From assembly GCA_963706315.1 (NCBI GenBank), contig CAVPMA010000015.1:310001-374000 (forward strand): a DNA stretch of 64,000 nt. The letters run 5' to 3'. Shown in pieces: positions 41,695 to 50,153 of this stretch. The stretch is from CALMEC01 sp963706315. Lineage in GTDB: Bacteria > Actinomycetota > Thermoleophilia > Miltoncostaeales > Miltoncostaeaceae. Numbering within the stretch: the stretch's first letter is position 1; every line of letters starts with the position of its first letter. The notes below the pieces were generated by a model. It had not been told where the DNA came from. It saw only the letters and a list, made by a program, of their open reading frames with translations, and searched no databases. The position numbers were made by a program, and so were the translations under genes.

Positions 41695-42904
41695 GCGCGC
41701 CCCGGTCCAGCCGGATGATCGTCACGAGGTCGCCCGGCACCACGGCCCGGCCGGGCTCGATGAGCGCGAGGGCGTCGGCGCCCACCATCGACCCGATGCG
41801 ATGGGAGCGCTGATCGCCGGTCGGCGTCGCGACCACGCGGTCGGCCGCGACCGTCAGCGTGCAGCGGACGGCATGCAGGCGTGACTCCACCCCCGGCCAG
41901 CCGTCTCCGGCGACCGCGGGCTCCCGTGCCGGCGCGACGTCGAGCATCCCGCCGAGCGCGCGAACCGCCGGCTCGGCGAACAGGGTCGAGCAGACGAGGC
42001 TGGAGGCGGGATTTCCGGGCAGCGCGATGACCAGGGTGCGGCTGCGGGTCCCGAACGCCACGGGCTTGCCCGGCTTGAGGTCGACCCCCCAGAAGTGCGA
42101 CTCGACCCCCAGGTCCGCAAGAGTGGCGCGGACCAGGTCGCGCTCGCCGACCGAGACGCCCGCCGTCGTGACCAGCAGGTCGGCGGACAGGCCCGCCTCG
42201 AGCAGGGGGCGAAGGGCCGCGACGTCGTCCTCGGCGATCCCGAGCGCCTCGACCTCCCCCCCGGCGGCGGTGAGGGCCCAGGTGAGCGCGGTCGAGTTCG
42301 AATCGCGGATCTGGGCGGGGCCGGGAACGGCGGCAGGCGGGACGAGCTCAGCTCCCGTCGACAGCAGCGCGACGCGGGGTCGGCGCACGACATCGACCTC
42401 GACCGCACCGATGGTGGCGAGCAGCGCTCCCGCCGCGGGATCGAGCCGCGTCCCGGGGACGAGCGGTGCCGCACCGACCGGCAGGTCGCTGCCGGCCGTG
42501 CGAACGAAGCTTCCGAGGACGAGCCCGCCCGGGACCCGGACCGTGCCGTCGGCTCGGGTGGCGTCCTCGATCGGCACGATCGTGTCGGCGCCCTGCGGCA
42601 CGGGCCCCCCGGTCGCGATCGGCGCCGCGTGACCCGGGCGCAGGGGTCCGGGCGCCGTGCCGGCCGGCACGGCCGGATCGAGGGGGAGGGAGCCGCCGCC
42701 GGGCGGGACGTCCGCGAGCCGAAGCGCGTAGCCGTCCATCGCGCTGTTCGGGAAGGGTGGGATGGGGGTCGCGACGCGCGGTGCCGCGGCCAGCACCCGT
42801 CCGGCGGCCCCGGCCAGCGCGACGCGCTCCGCCTCCAGCGGCCGGCACGCGGCGAGCACGATGGCCAACGCCTCGTCGTACGGGACCACGCGAGCTCCGG
42901 CCAT
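41654..42904 (-). CDS. moeA: Molybdopterin molybdenumtransferase MoeA
   Basis: A 416-residue MoeA: FPNSAMDGYALRLADV near residues 51-66, IATGGPVPQGADTIVPIEDA near 95-114, TTAGVSVGERDLVRATL near 243-259 and LPGNPASSLVCS near 294-305. It inserts molybdate into adenylylated molybdopterin, the step after Mog. The ATG at 42904 faces GT2 divergently. The last eight residues (SSSFSSSS) come from the AAG repeat shared with the TetR gene. Confidence 0.93.
   Translation of the reverse strand: MAGARVVPYDEALAIVLAACRPLEAERVALAGAAGRVLAAAPRVATPIPPFPNSAMDGYALRLADVPPGGGSLPLDPAVPAGTAPGPLRPGHAAPIATGGPVPQGADTIVPIEDATRADGTVRVPGGLVLGSFVRTAGSDLPVGAAPLVPGTRLDPAAGALLATIGAVEVDVVRRPRVALLSTGAELVPPAAVPGPAQIRDSNSTALTWALTAAGGEVEALGIAEDDVAALRPLLEAGLSADLLVTTAGVSVGERDLVRATLADLGVESHFWGVDLKPGKPVAFGTRSRTLVIALPGNPASSLVCSTLFAEPAVRALGGMLDVAPAREPAVAGDGWPGVESRLHAVRCTLTVAADRVVATPTGDQRSHRIGSMVGADALALIEPGRAVVPGDLVTIIRLDRGAPTGRASSSFSSSS
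41656..41682. repeat. AAG trinucleotide repeat shared by two convergent genes
   Basis: About nine codons of AAG with one or two AAA variants. The plus strand encodes the Lys tail of the TetR protein and the minus strand the Ser/Phe tail (SSSFSSSS) of MoeA. The two genes overlap by 41 bp here. A slipping-prone tract of this kind could vary in length. Confidence 0.85.
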
Positions 42905-42963
42905 CCGAAGACCATACCGCCCGGCGTCCCGCGCCCCAGATGGACCAATAGCATCGCGCGGAC

Positions 42964-43911
42964 ATGCCGACGCTCTCCTCGATCTCCGTGGTCGTCCCCG
43001 TGTACAACGAGCACGAATCGCTCCGGCCGCTGGCCGAGGAGCTCCTCCCGGTCGTGCGCTCGCTCGGGCGGCCGGCGGAGGTGATCTTCGTGGACGACGG
43101 CTCTCAGGACGGGAGCTTCGCGGTGCTGGAGGAGCTCGCCGCTTCCGAGCCCGAGGTGCATGTCGTCCGGCTACGGCGGAACTTCGGCAAAGGCGCGGCG
43201 CTCATGGCGGGGTTCCGTCATGCGTCCGGTGACGCTGTGATCACGATGGACGCCGATCTCCAGGACGACCCTACCGAGCTGCCGGCGATGATCGACGCGC
43301 TCGAGGAGGGCGCCGACCTGGTGAGCGGGTGGAAGGCCGAGCGTCGCGACGGATGGACGAAGCGGGCGGCGTCGAAGGTCTTCAACTGGGTCACCTCGCG
43401 CCTCTCAGGCCTCGCGCTGCACGACCTCAACTGCGGCCTCAAGGCGTACCGAGCGGAGGTGGTGCGGTCGCTGTCGCTGTCCGGCGACCTCTACCGGTAC
43501 ATCCCCGTCATGGCGGCGGCGGAGGGGTTCCGCGTGCGCGAGATGGCCGTCAACCACCGTCCCCGCCGCTACGGGCGCTCGAAGTACGGGCTCGAACGGT
43601 ACGTGCGCGGGTTTCTGGACCTCCTCACGATCATGTTCATCGGCCGGTTCCGCTGGCGGCCCATGCACCTCTTCGGAGGTTTGGGCCTCGCCTTCTCGAT
43701 CGTGGGATTCGCGATCTCCGCCTACATGGCCGCCCTCAAGATCGCGGGCCACGCCATCGGCGGGCGGCCGCTTCTGCTGCTCGGCGTGCTGCTCATCGTG
43801 GTCGGCGTGCAGCTGTTCACGATCGGGCTCCTCAGCGAGATGATCCAGCGCAATCACCTGCGCCGCGACGTCGACGAGGTCGCCGCGAGGATCGAGCGGG
43901 TCATCGACTGA
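42964..43911 (+). CDS. Polyprenyl-phosphate glycosyltransferase (GT2, DPM1-like)
   Basis: A 315-residue protein. The GT-A domain shows VVVPVYNEHESL, VDDGSQDGSF, and MDADLQDDPTELPAM, and the typical GRSKYGLERYVRGFLDL segment before two C-terminal membrane helices (residues about 233-255 and 268-290). This pattern is that of polyprenyl-phosphate glucose/mannose synthases and ArnC/GtrB-like enzymes. It would load a sugar on polyprenyl phosphate for use outside. ATG 42964 diverges from moeA. Confidence 0.92.
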   Translation: MPTLSSISVVVPVYNEHESLRPLAEELLPVVRSLGRPAEVIFVDDGSQDGSFAVLEELAASEPEVHVVRLRRNFGKGAALMAGFRHASGDAVITMDADLQDDPTELPAMIDALEEGADLVSGWKAERRDGWTKRAASKVFNWVTSRLSGLALHDLNCGLKAYRAEVVRSLSLSGDLYRYIPVMAAAEGFRVREMAVNHRPRRYGRSKYGLERYVRGFLDLLTIMFIGRFRWRPMHLFGGLGLAFSIVGFAISAYMAALKIAGHAIGGRPLLLLGVLLIVVGVQLFTIGLLSEMIQRNHLRRDVDEVAARIERVID

Positions 43912-43974
43912 GACGTCGCTCCGGACGCGGTTCCAAAGAAGGAATCCGATCCTTGCTCATGTAAGTTCATTCGT

Positions 43975-45024
43975 GTGATGCTCCCGCTCAAGCGGTACGC
44001 CCAACTCGTGATCCTGGGCGCGATCGCCGCCGTCCTCATGGGCATCGCCACCGGCCCCGCGGCAGCGGCCTCGCAGGTCAAGGTGTTCTTCGCGCGCGAC
44101 GACCGGCTTCAAACCGTCGAGCGACCGGTGGCGCCCGGCGCCAACCGGCTCGAGGCCGCGGTGCGGGCGCTCTTCCGCGGACCGAATGCCACCGAGCGGC
44201 GCGACGGCATCCGCACGGCCATCCCCCGAGGGACCGTCCTCGAGGAGGCCCTGGTCGCCAACGGCGTGGCGTACCTGCGGGTTCCGGAGCGGTTCGCGGC
44301 CAGCGGCGCCGGTGAGGCCGTCGAGATGCGCCTCGCTCAGATCGTCCACACCGTGACCGAGGCCGCCGACGTCGGCGCCGTGCGGATCCTCCTCGGCTCC
44401 GAGCCGATCCCGGGACCCGGAGAGGACCCGGGAGCCCTCATCACGCTGGGCTCCATCGCAAAGCGCGAGGTCATCGGCCCCGTCCCCGTCGGGATCGCGG
44501 CGGTGCAGCGGCGCCTCGTGGCGCTTCGCTACCTCGCGACCGGAATGGTCAACGGCCGGCTCGACTACCGCACGTCGCAGGCGCTGCTGGCCTTCCAAGC
44601 GTGGGAGGGGCTCGCCCGGACCGGGGACGCGAACCTCACCACCCGCCGGCGCCTGAACGTGGCGCGGATCCCGCGTCCCCGGAGTGCGGGCACCGGCCGG
44701 CGCATCGAGGTCGACCGATACAAGGGTGTCGCGCTCCTCATCGAGCGGGGCGTAGTGAAACGGGCCATCCACGTCTCCACCGGCGCGGGCGGGCGCACCC
44801 CCCACGGCACGTTCCACATCTATCGCAAGGAACGCATGTCGTTCTCCCGCCCGTTCAGCGTGTGGCTGCCGTACGCGAGCTACTTCAGCGGCGGGTACGC
44901 GTTCCACGAGTACCCGAACGTCCCCGCCTACTGGGCGTCCCACGGATGCATCCGGGTCGGCTATCCCGAGGCGCCCACCGTCTACGCATTCGCGTCCTAT
45001 GGAACGCTCGTTCAGATCAGGTAG
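43975..45024 (+). CDS. Three-domain L,D-transpeptidase (GerMN + PG-binding + YkuD)
   Basis: A 349-residue exported protein: signal sequence to about residue 32, a GerMN domain (VKVFFARDDRLQTVERPV and DGIRTAIPRGTVL, about 34-150), a peptidoglycan-binding helical repeat (AVQRRLVALRYLATGMVNGR, about 178-225) and a YkuD catalytic domain with SHGCIRV (Cys near 325). It should form 3-3 crosslinks in peptidoglycan. GerMN joined to YkuD is an unusual domain set. GTG 43975 or ATG 43978 could be the start. Confidence 0.9.
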   Translation: MMLPLKRYAQLVILGAIAAVLMGIATGPAAAASQVKVFFARDDRLQTVERPVAPGANRLEAAVRALFRGPNATERRDGIRTAIPRGTVLEEALVANGVAYLRVPERFAASGAGEAVEMRLAQIVHTVTEAADVGAVRILLGSEPIPGPGEDPGALITLGSIAKREVIGPVPVGIAAVQRRLVALRYLATGMVNGRLDYRTSQALLAFQAWEGLARTGDANLTTRRRLNVARIPRPRSAGTGRRIEVDRYKGVALLIERGVVKRAIHVSTGAGGRTPHGTFHIYRKERMSFSRPFSVWLPYASYFSGGYAFHEYPNVPAYWASHGCIRVGYPEAPTVYAFASYGTLVQIR

Positions 45025-45889
45025 GGCCGCCGCCGGCCTGACGACGCTGCTCGCGCTCGCCGCCGCCGGGCCCGCGATCGGCGCGGGCACGCAGGTCAGG
45101 ATCGCCGACAGCGGCACGCCCGCCACCCGGCTCGCCGCCGAAGCGGTCGCCCAGGCGCTCGCCGCGCAGGGATTCGCGGTGACCCGCTCGAGCGCTCCCA
45201 GCGCCGCCGCCGCCGAGGCCGCGACCCGCCTGGGGAACGTCGACGTCTACATGACGGAGACGGCGACGCTACTCGAGCGCGTCCTCGCACGACCCAAGGA
45301 GCGCGACGACACCCGCCTGCGTAACACGCTGACGACCCTGCTCGCCCCACGCTCGCAAGCGCTCCAGTCCGTCGCCCGGTACGACGACGCGCCGCAGGTC
45401 GCCTGCACGGCAGCGGCGGTGCGCGCGCACAAGCTCCGCGGTCTGCTCTCGCTCGGCGCCGCGGCGCCCAGGCTCACGTACGCGGTGAACCCCGCCCACG
45501 TCGTGCGGGCCGACGGCCTGGCGGCGCTTCGCGTCAAGTTCCGACGCGTCATCGTGTCGCCGGGCACAGGCAGGTTCGACGTTATCGCGCACCGACGGGC
45601 CCACTGCGTGCTCTCGAGCGGCGCCGAGCCGCGGGCGGGACGCCTCGCGCTCGTCGCGCTTCGCGACACGACGCGGCGGCTGGCGGGTACCCCGCAGCAC
45701 GGGATCGCGGTGGTGAGCCAGGCGTATCGCGCCTCGGCGCCCGCCGCCTTCGCATCGACGCTGGATCGGGTGGCGGCACTCCTCACGACCCAGAACATGC
45801 GGACGCTCCTGGGCGCCGTCGACCTCGACGGGGAGGATACGGCCGCGGCGGCGCAGGGGTTCCTGCGGGCCAACGGCGTCATCCCGTAG
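44999..45889 (+). CDS. OpuAC-like substrate-binding protein, stand-alone
   Basis: A 296-residue exported protein with a signal peptide (AAGLTTLLALAAAGPAIG). Its segments RIADSGTPATRLAAEAVAQAL, GNVDVYMTETATLLERVL and YAVNPAHVVRADGLAALRVKF match, at low level, OpuAC-type osmoprotectant-binding proteins. No transporter genes are nearby, and the match is partial, so it could be a binding or sensory protein. It overlaps the L,D-transpeptidase gene by 26 bp. Confidence 0.6.
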   Translation: MERSFRSGRAAAGLTTLLALAAAGPAIGAGTQVRIADSGTPATRLAAEAVAQALAAQGFAVTRSSAPSAAAAEAATRLGNVDVYMTETATLLERVLARPKERDDTRLRNTLTTLLAPRSQALQSVARYDDAPQVACTAAAVRAHKLRGLLSLGAAAPRLTYAVNPAHVVRADGLAALRVKFRRVIVSPGTGRFDVIAHRRAHCVLSSGAEPRAGRLALVALRDTTRRLAGTPQHGIAVVSQAYRASAPAAFASTLDRVAALLTTQNMRTLLGAVDLDGEDTAAAAQGFLRANGVIP

Positions 45890-45970
45890 GTTCACCGCGC
45901 CCGATGAGCCGGGACGCGCGCTGACGAGCGTCTGCGTGCGGCGGGGTGGGCGCCACTACAGTTCCGCGGC

Positions 45971-46921
45971 GTGAGCCTCGCCGATCCCGACACGCCCGAC
46001 GTCGCGGCGCCACCGGCGAAGAAGAGCAGCCGGAGGCGGTGGATCACCGCGATCGTCGTCGTACTCGTGGTCGCGGCGCTGGCCGTCGTGCTGGCTCGGG
46101 GGTGGGGCCACGTCTCGCAGTACGACTGGCAGCTCGATCCCGCGTGGATGGTGCTCGGCGCGGTGCTGATCCTGCTCAACTACACGTTCAACGGGCTCGC
46201 ATACGGACGGTCCGTCGAGTGGCTCTCACCGGTCCATCCACCGCCCGCGCTCGCGCTCTCGATCTGGGCGCGGTCGCTTCTTGCCCGGTACGTCCCGGGC
46301 AACGTCATGATGGTGATCGGGCGGGCGGTGCTCTCGCACGACGAAGGGGTGCCCCGGCGCGTGACGCTGGCCGCCACGGCCTACGAGCAGGTGCTCGCCC
46401 TCGGCATCGCAACCGTCGGCGCCGTGACCTTCCTCGCCGCCTACGGCAACCCCGGCGAGGGCAGACTGCTTTGGCTCCTGGCGGTCGTTCCGGTCGTTCT
46501 CGCCTGCCTGCACCCGGCGCCCTTCAGGCGGATGTCGACCTGGGCGCTGCGGAAGCTGGGACGGCCACCACTCGAGACGCTGTTCTCCGGCCGGCAGGTG
46601 ATACGGCTGCTGCTGCTCTACACCATCGGCACCGTGCCGCTGGTGATCGGCGTCTGGGCGCTCGTGCGGTCGGCCGCCGGCGCCCAGGCCGGGGGGCCGC
46701 TCGAGGTCGGCCTTGCGTTCCTTCTTGCATTCGTGATCTCGTTTCTGGCGTTCGTGCTGCCGTCCGGGATCGGGATCCGCGACGGTATCTTCGCCCTCGC
46801 GCTGTCGCGCAACCTGCCGGGCGGGGTTGCCATCGCCGTCTCGGTGGGATTGCGTTTCGCGATGGTCGTCATCGAGCTCGTCTTCGTCGGGATCGCGGTG
46901 CTGGTGGGGCGCAGGAGGTGA
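45971..46921 (+). CDS. Lysylphosphatidylglycerol synthase TM region/UPF0104 membrane protein
   Basis: A 316-residue protein with about eight membrane helices in the LPG_synthase_TM pattern (RYVPGNVMMVIGRAVLSH and FVLPSGIGIRDGIFALALS). Such domains flip lipids and often stand without the synthetase part. GTG 45971 is used; a Lys/Arg-rich N-terminus precedes the first helix. It overlaps the next membrane protein gene by GTGA. Confidence 0.85.
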   Translation: MSLADPDTPDVAAPPAKKSSRRRWITAIVVVLVVAALAVVLARGWGHVSQYDWQLDPAWMVLGAVLILLNYTFNGLAYGRSVEWLSPVHPPPALALSIWARSLLARYVPGNVMMVIGRAVLSHDEGVPRRVTLAATAYEQVLALGIATVGAVTFLAAYGNPGEGRLLWLLAVVPVVLACLHPAPFRRMSTWALRKLGRPPLETLFSGRQVIRLLLLYTIGTVPLVIGVWALVRSAAGAQAGGPLEVGLAFLLAFVISFLAFVLPSGIGIRDGIFALALSRNLPGGVAIAVSVGLRFAMVVIELVFVGIAVLVGRRR

Positions 46922-48399
46922 GCCGGCTCAGCCGTCGCGCGATCCGCCCCCCGCTGATGGTGGTCGCCGGCCTCGCCACGGTCTACGCGGTCACGTTCGC
47001 CGTGCTCTCGGTGGTACGCCACCGCGGGTTCTTCACGGCGCGGTATGACCTCGGGAACATGACCCAGGCGGTGTGGGCCGCAGCGCATGGAGAGCTCTTC
47101 ACCGTCACTGACCCGGCCGGCGTGCAGATGTCCCGCCTCGGCGCCCACGTCGACCCGATCCTCGGGCTCTTCGCGCCCCTGTGGTGGATCTGGCCGAACC
47201 CCTCGATGCTCCTGGTGGTGCAGGCCATCGTGGTCTCGTCCGCGGCGATCCCGGCGTACCTACTCGCCCGCCGGTGGCTCGAGGACGAGTCGCTCGCGGT
47301 GGCATTCGCCGCGGTGACCCTGCTCTTCCCGGCGATCCAGTGGGCCAATGTCTTCGACTTCCACGCCGTGACCCTCGCCGCGCCGCTCCTTCTGTGGTGC
47401 ATCTGGGCCGCGGTCGAGGGACGGTACGTCACCCTCGGGGTGACCGCGACGCTTGCGGTCATGACGAAGGAGCAGGTCGGGCTCTCCCTGGTGATCTTCG
47501 GGATCTGGATGGCGGTCAGCCTGGGGCGGCGATGGGCCGGCGCGATCCTCGCGGCCGCATCGCTCGCCTGGACGGCGATCGCGGTGTGGGTGATCATCCC
47601 GCACTACAACGGCGGGAATGCCAGCGCGTTCGTGAGCGACCGCTACGGCGACCTCGGGTCCGACACCGGCGACGTACTGCGCACCGTCGTGACCCAGCCA
47701 TGGGAGGCGATCCGGCAGGGGGCGACGGCGGACGGGGGGCGGTACCTCCTCGCGCTCCTGCTCCCGCTCCTGGCGCTCTCGCTGTTCGCGCCGCTGCTCG
47801 CCGCGGGAGCCCTCCCGGATCTCGTCCTCAACCTGCTGTCCAGCCGGCCGGAGCAGCACCACATCGAGTACCACTACTCGGCTGTCATCGCGCCGTTCCT
47901 TATCGCCGCCGCGATCCGCGGCCTTGCCACGCTGCGCGCGCGCCGGCACCCGGTCTGGCTGGTCCGCCTCGTGGCGTCGCCCGCGCGGGTCGCCACCGTG
48001 CTGGTCGCCGCCGGGATCGTCGCGGGCTACCTGCTCGGGCCGCTGCCGTTCTGGCAGCACGTCCCCGGCGGGTCGAAGGTGCGCGCCGAGCAGTACCGCA
48101 TCCCCGCCCGGACGGCGCTCCTGCGTGACGCCGTCGCCCTCGTGCCGGACGGCGCCGTGGTGTCGGCCGGCAACCGCATCGCCGGGCACCTCTCCGACCG
48201 GCGGCGCATCCTGACGTTCCCGACGATCGCGGATGCCGAGTACGTCGTGGTCGATGTGCGGCAACCCGACGTCGACGACGACGTCGACCCGGTCGCCCAT
48301 GCGGCCGCGGTCGCAGGCCTGCGGGCCCGGACCGACTTCCGCCTGCTGTCGGACCGCGACGGCGTGCTGGTCTTTCGCCACGTGAGCTCCGCCGGATGA
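46918..48399 (+). CDS. DUF2079 membrane protein
   Basis: A 493-residue protein with about 10 membrane helices. Key segments: RYDLGNMTQAVWAAAHGELF, RLGAHVDPILGLFAPLWW and FDFHAVTLAAPLLLW, which match DUF2079 (GT39-like architecture). The loop with DLGNxxQ and the H-V-D pair is where such transferases bind their ligands, so it may be a membrane glycosyltransferase. GTG 46918 overlaps the stop of the LPG-like gene. Confidence 0.83.
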   Translation: MSRLSRRAIRPPLMVVAGLATVYAVTFAVLSVVRHRGFFTARYDLGNMTQAVWAAAHGELFTVTDPAGVQMSRLGAHVDPILGLFAPLWWIWPNPSMLLVVQAIVVSSAAIPAYLLARRWLEDESLAVAFAAVTLLFPAIQWANVFDFHAVTLAAPLLLWCIWAAVEGRYVTLGVTATLAVMTKEQVGLSLVIFGIWMAVSLGRRWAGAILAAASLAWTAIAVWVIIPHYNGGNASAFVSDRYGDLGSDTGDVLRTVVTQPWEAIRQGATADGGRYLLALLLPLLALSLFAPLLAAGALPDLVLNLLSSRPEQHHIEYHYSAVIAPFLIAAAIRGLATLRARRHPVWLVRLVASPARVATVLVAAGIVAGYLLGPLPFWQHVPGGSKVRAEQYRIPARTALLRDAVALVPDGAVVSAGNRIAGHLSDRRRILTFPTIADAEYVVVDVRQPDVDDDVDPVAHAAAVAGLRARTDFRLLSDRDGVLVFRHVSSAG

Positions 48400-48833
48400 C
48401 GAGGATCGTCGGCATCGCGCTCGCCGCCCTCGGCGCGTTCATCGTCGCGGCGCCATTCCTGCACTGGTACCGGATCGACGTCCCCGGACGCGAACTCCCC
48501 GTCAGCGGCGTCGACGCCGCGGGGGAGCTCTGGAGCCTCGTCCCGCTCGGCGTCGTGATCGTCGCGACGGGGCTCGGGCTCGCCCTGCTCGCGCCGGAGC
48601 CCTCCAGCCGTCAGGCCAGGTGGCTCGCCGGCATCGCGGCGGTCGCCGGGGCCTTCGCGACGATCTGGGCCCTCAAGTGCGCGATCGACATCCCGGCGGT
48701 CGGGGTGCCAGTCGGCGTCGAGGACGGGCCGGATGCCCCGCTCGCCGCCCGCCCGCTCGCCTTCATCGTCGCGGGCGCCGGCGCATGTGTCGCGAGCGTG
48801 TCGCTCGCGTGGCTGCGGTCGGGATCCGACTGA
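48396..48833 (+). CDS. Small membrane protein, four helices
   Basis: A 145-residue protein with hydrophobic segments at residues about 5-22, 48-66, 76-95 and 120-140. No family is recognised beyond a general resemblance to Trp-associated actinobacterial membrane proteins. ATG 48396 overlaps the DUF2079 stop as ATGA, so it belongs to the same operon. Confidence 0.7.
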   Translation: MTRIVGIALAALGAFIVAAPFLHWYRIDVPGRELPVSGVDAAGELWSLVPLGVVIVATGLGLALLAPEPSSRQARWLAGIAAVAGAFATIWALKCAIDIPAVGVPVGVEDGPDAPLAARPLAFIVAGAGACVASVSLAWLRSGSD

Positions 48834-48961
48834 GCCTCGTCGGACGGCGAACCCAGCCCAAGCCGCGCGCGGATCCGGATCACGGCGGCGGCGACGAAGG
48901 GCCCGCCGATGACCGTGATCTCGCCGAAGGCCGATACCGGCGTGTAGCAGAGGACGCACAT
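48611..48961 (-). CDS. Possible small Cys-containing membrane protein (weak)
   Basis: From ATG 48961 the frame reads MCVLCYTPVSAFGEITVIGG, followed by a hydrophobic and basic segment, in the short gap between two other genes. The rest of the frame is antisense to 48396-48833 and looks like a shadow. Only the first 40 residues seem gene-like. No ribosome-binding site was evident. Listed with low confidence. Confidence 0.2.
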   Translation of the reverse strand: MCVLCYTPVSAFGEITVIGGPFVAAAVIRIRARLGLGSPSDEAQSDPDRSHASDTLATHAPAPATMKASGRAASGASGPSSTPTGTPTAGMSIAHLRAQIVAKAPATAAMPASHLA

Positions 48962-48972
48962 TCCGCCGCAGA

Positions 48973-49896
48973 TTACCCTGCGGACTCGGTCAGCGCATAG
49001 ACGCCTTCGACCAGATCGTGGTCCGACAGCACGACCCGGAGAGACCGCCCCCGCCAGGTCACGGCGACCTCGCGGAGCGCGGACGGCAGGGCGCGCGGCG
49101 GCGCGACGACGCGCAGGGCCCGGTGGAAGATGTGGTCGAGAGCGAGGTCCGTGGTGGTGTCCTCCGCGAGGCCCGCCTCGACGAGGGCGCGAACGGCCGG
49201 ATGCTCGACGCCGGCGGCGTTGAGGTCGCCGGCCACGAGCACCGGCTCGTCGGCCGGGATGCGCTCCAGGACACGGGGGACGACCCGACGCGCCTCGCGG
49301 GCGACCACCTCCCATTCGAGCGAGTTGTGACAGTGCAGCGACGCGACCGTCAGCGTGCGCCCGGACGGATGGCGGACGCGCGCGGCCACGAGGCGCCGCG
49401 GCTCGAGCAGCCAGTGCAGCGACTCGCGCGGGTGCAGGCCCAGTGCCGCCGCGTTTCGGGCGACGAACCGGGGAGGATTGTGGCGGACCGTCCAGACCCC
49501 TCCGGGCACGATCTCCCAGGGCGTCGCGACGAGCACGACGTTCGCGGTGCCCTCGTGCGTGCGCCACAGGTCGGGATTGGCCGCGGCGAGACGTCCGCGC
49601 GCGCGCACGGATCCGACGAGCGGTGGCATGAGGGCATGCGCGGACCGCATGCCGGTGATCGACGCCAGCCGGTCCACCGCGAGCGGCGGCACCTCCTGCA
49701 GCGCAACGACGGTTGGCCGGCGCGAGGCGATGAGGCCCGCCATCTCGTCGATCCACTTGCGGTTGAGGTGCAGGCGCGACCCGTCGTCCACTCCGCATCC
49801 GAGGATCGTCGACGCGATCGTCGGGCCCAGACGGGCCCCGTCCTGGCCGTGGAAGAGATTCCACGTCAGCGCACGGATGTCGCCGGGGTCGTTCAT
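48973..49896 (-). CDS. Endonuclease/exonuclease/phosphatase family protein
   Basis: A 307-residue EEP-fold protein: LTWNLFHGQDG start, VALQEVPPLAVDRL near residues 64-77, VASLHCHNSLEWE near 184-196, LVAGDLNAAGVEHPAVRAL near 219-237 and LSDHDLVEGVYAL at the end. The Asn, Glu, His, Asp-x-Asn and Asp-His catalytic set of the family is present. Substrate (DNA, lipid or sugar phosphate) is not predictable. It diverges from the small membrane protein gene. Confidence 0.88.
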   Translation of the reverse strand: MNDPGDIRALTWNLFHGQDGARLGPTIASTILGCGVDDGSRLHLNRKWIDEMAGLIASRRPTVVALQEVPPLAVDRLASITGMRSAHALMPPLVGSVRARGRLAAANPDLWRTHEGTANVVLVATPWEIVPGGVWTVRHNPPRFVARNAAALGLHPRESLHWLLEPRRLVAARVRHPSGRTLTVASLHCHNSLEWEVVAREARRVVPRVLERIPADEPVLVAGDLNAAGVEHPAVRALVEAGLAEDTTTDLALDHIFHRALRVVAPPRALPSALREVAVTWRGRSLRVVLSDHDLVEGVYALTESAG

Positions 49897-49946
49897 CGCG
49901 GGTGCACGGTACTCCGCGCCGTCACCGGATCGCTACAGTCCCGCCG

Positions 49947-50153
49947 ATGCCGGACGCGACCGCCCCCGACGAGGCCGACGCCCCCCGACGGCGCGATGTC
50001 GCGAGCGTTGTCTACTGGCTCGTCGCGGGTGCGATCTACGTTGGGCTGGGAGTCATGTCGCCCCCCACGTTCCTGCTCGGGTTCCAGGAGGCGGCGCTCT
50101 ACGTCTTCCTGGTGACGGTGCTGCAGCCGAAAGTGCTCCGCCGTCTCCGTTGA
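49947..50153 (+). CDS. Small two-helix membrane protein
   Basis: A 68-residue protein with two hydrophobic segments (VYWLVAGAIYVGLGVMS and ALYVFLVTVLQPK). No family recognised. ATG 49947 was chosen over upstream frames because the upstream residues are Pro/Arg-rich. Its TGA overlaps the TTG of the next gene (TTGA), so the two are coupled. Confidence 0.55.
   Translation: MPDATAPDEADAPRRRDVASVVYWLVAGAIYVGLGVMSPPTFLLGFQEAALYVFLVTVLQPKVLRRLR

Noticed and set aside
43918..43974. Terminator or riboswitch before the L,D-transpeptidase gene
   Set aside because: GGTTCC/GGAATCC arms are imperfect and no known riboswitch pattern was seen.
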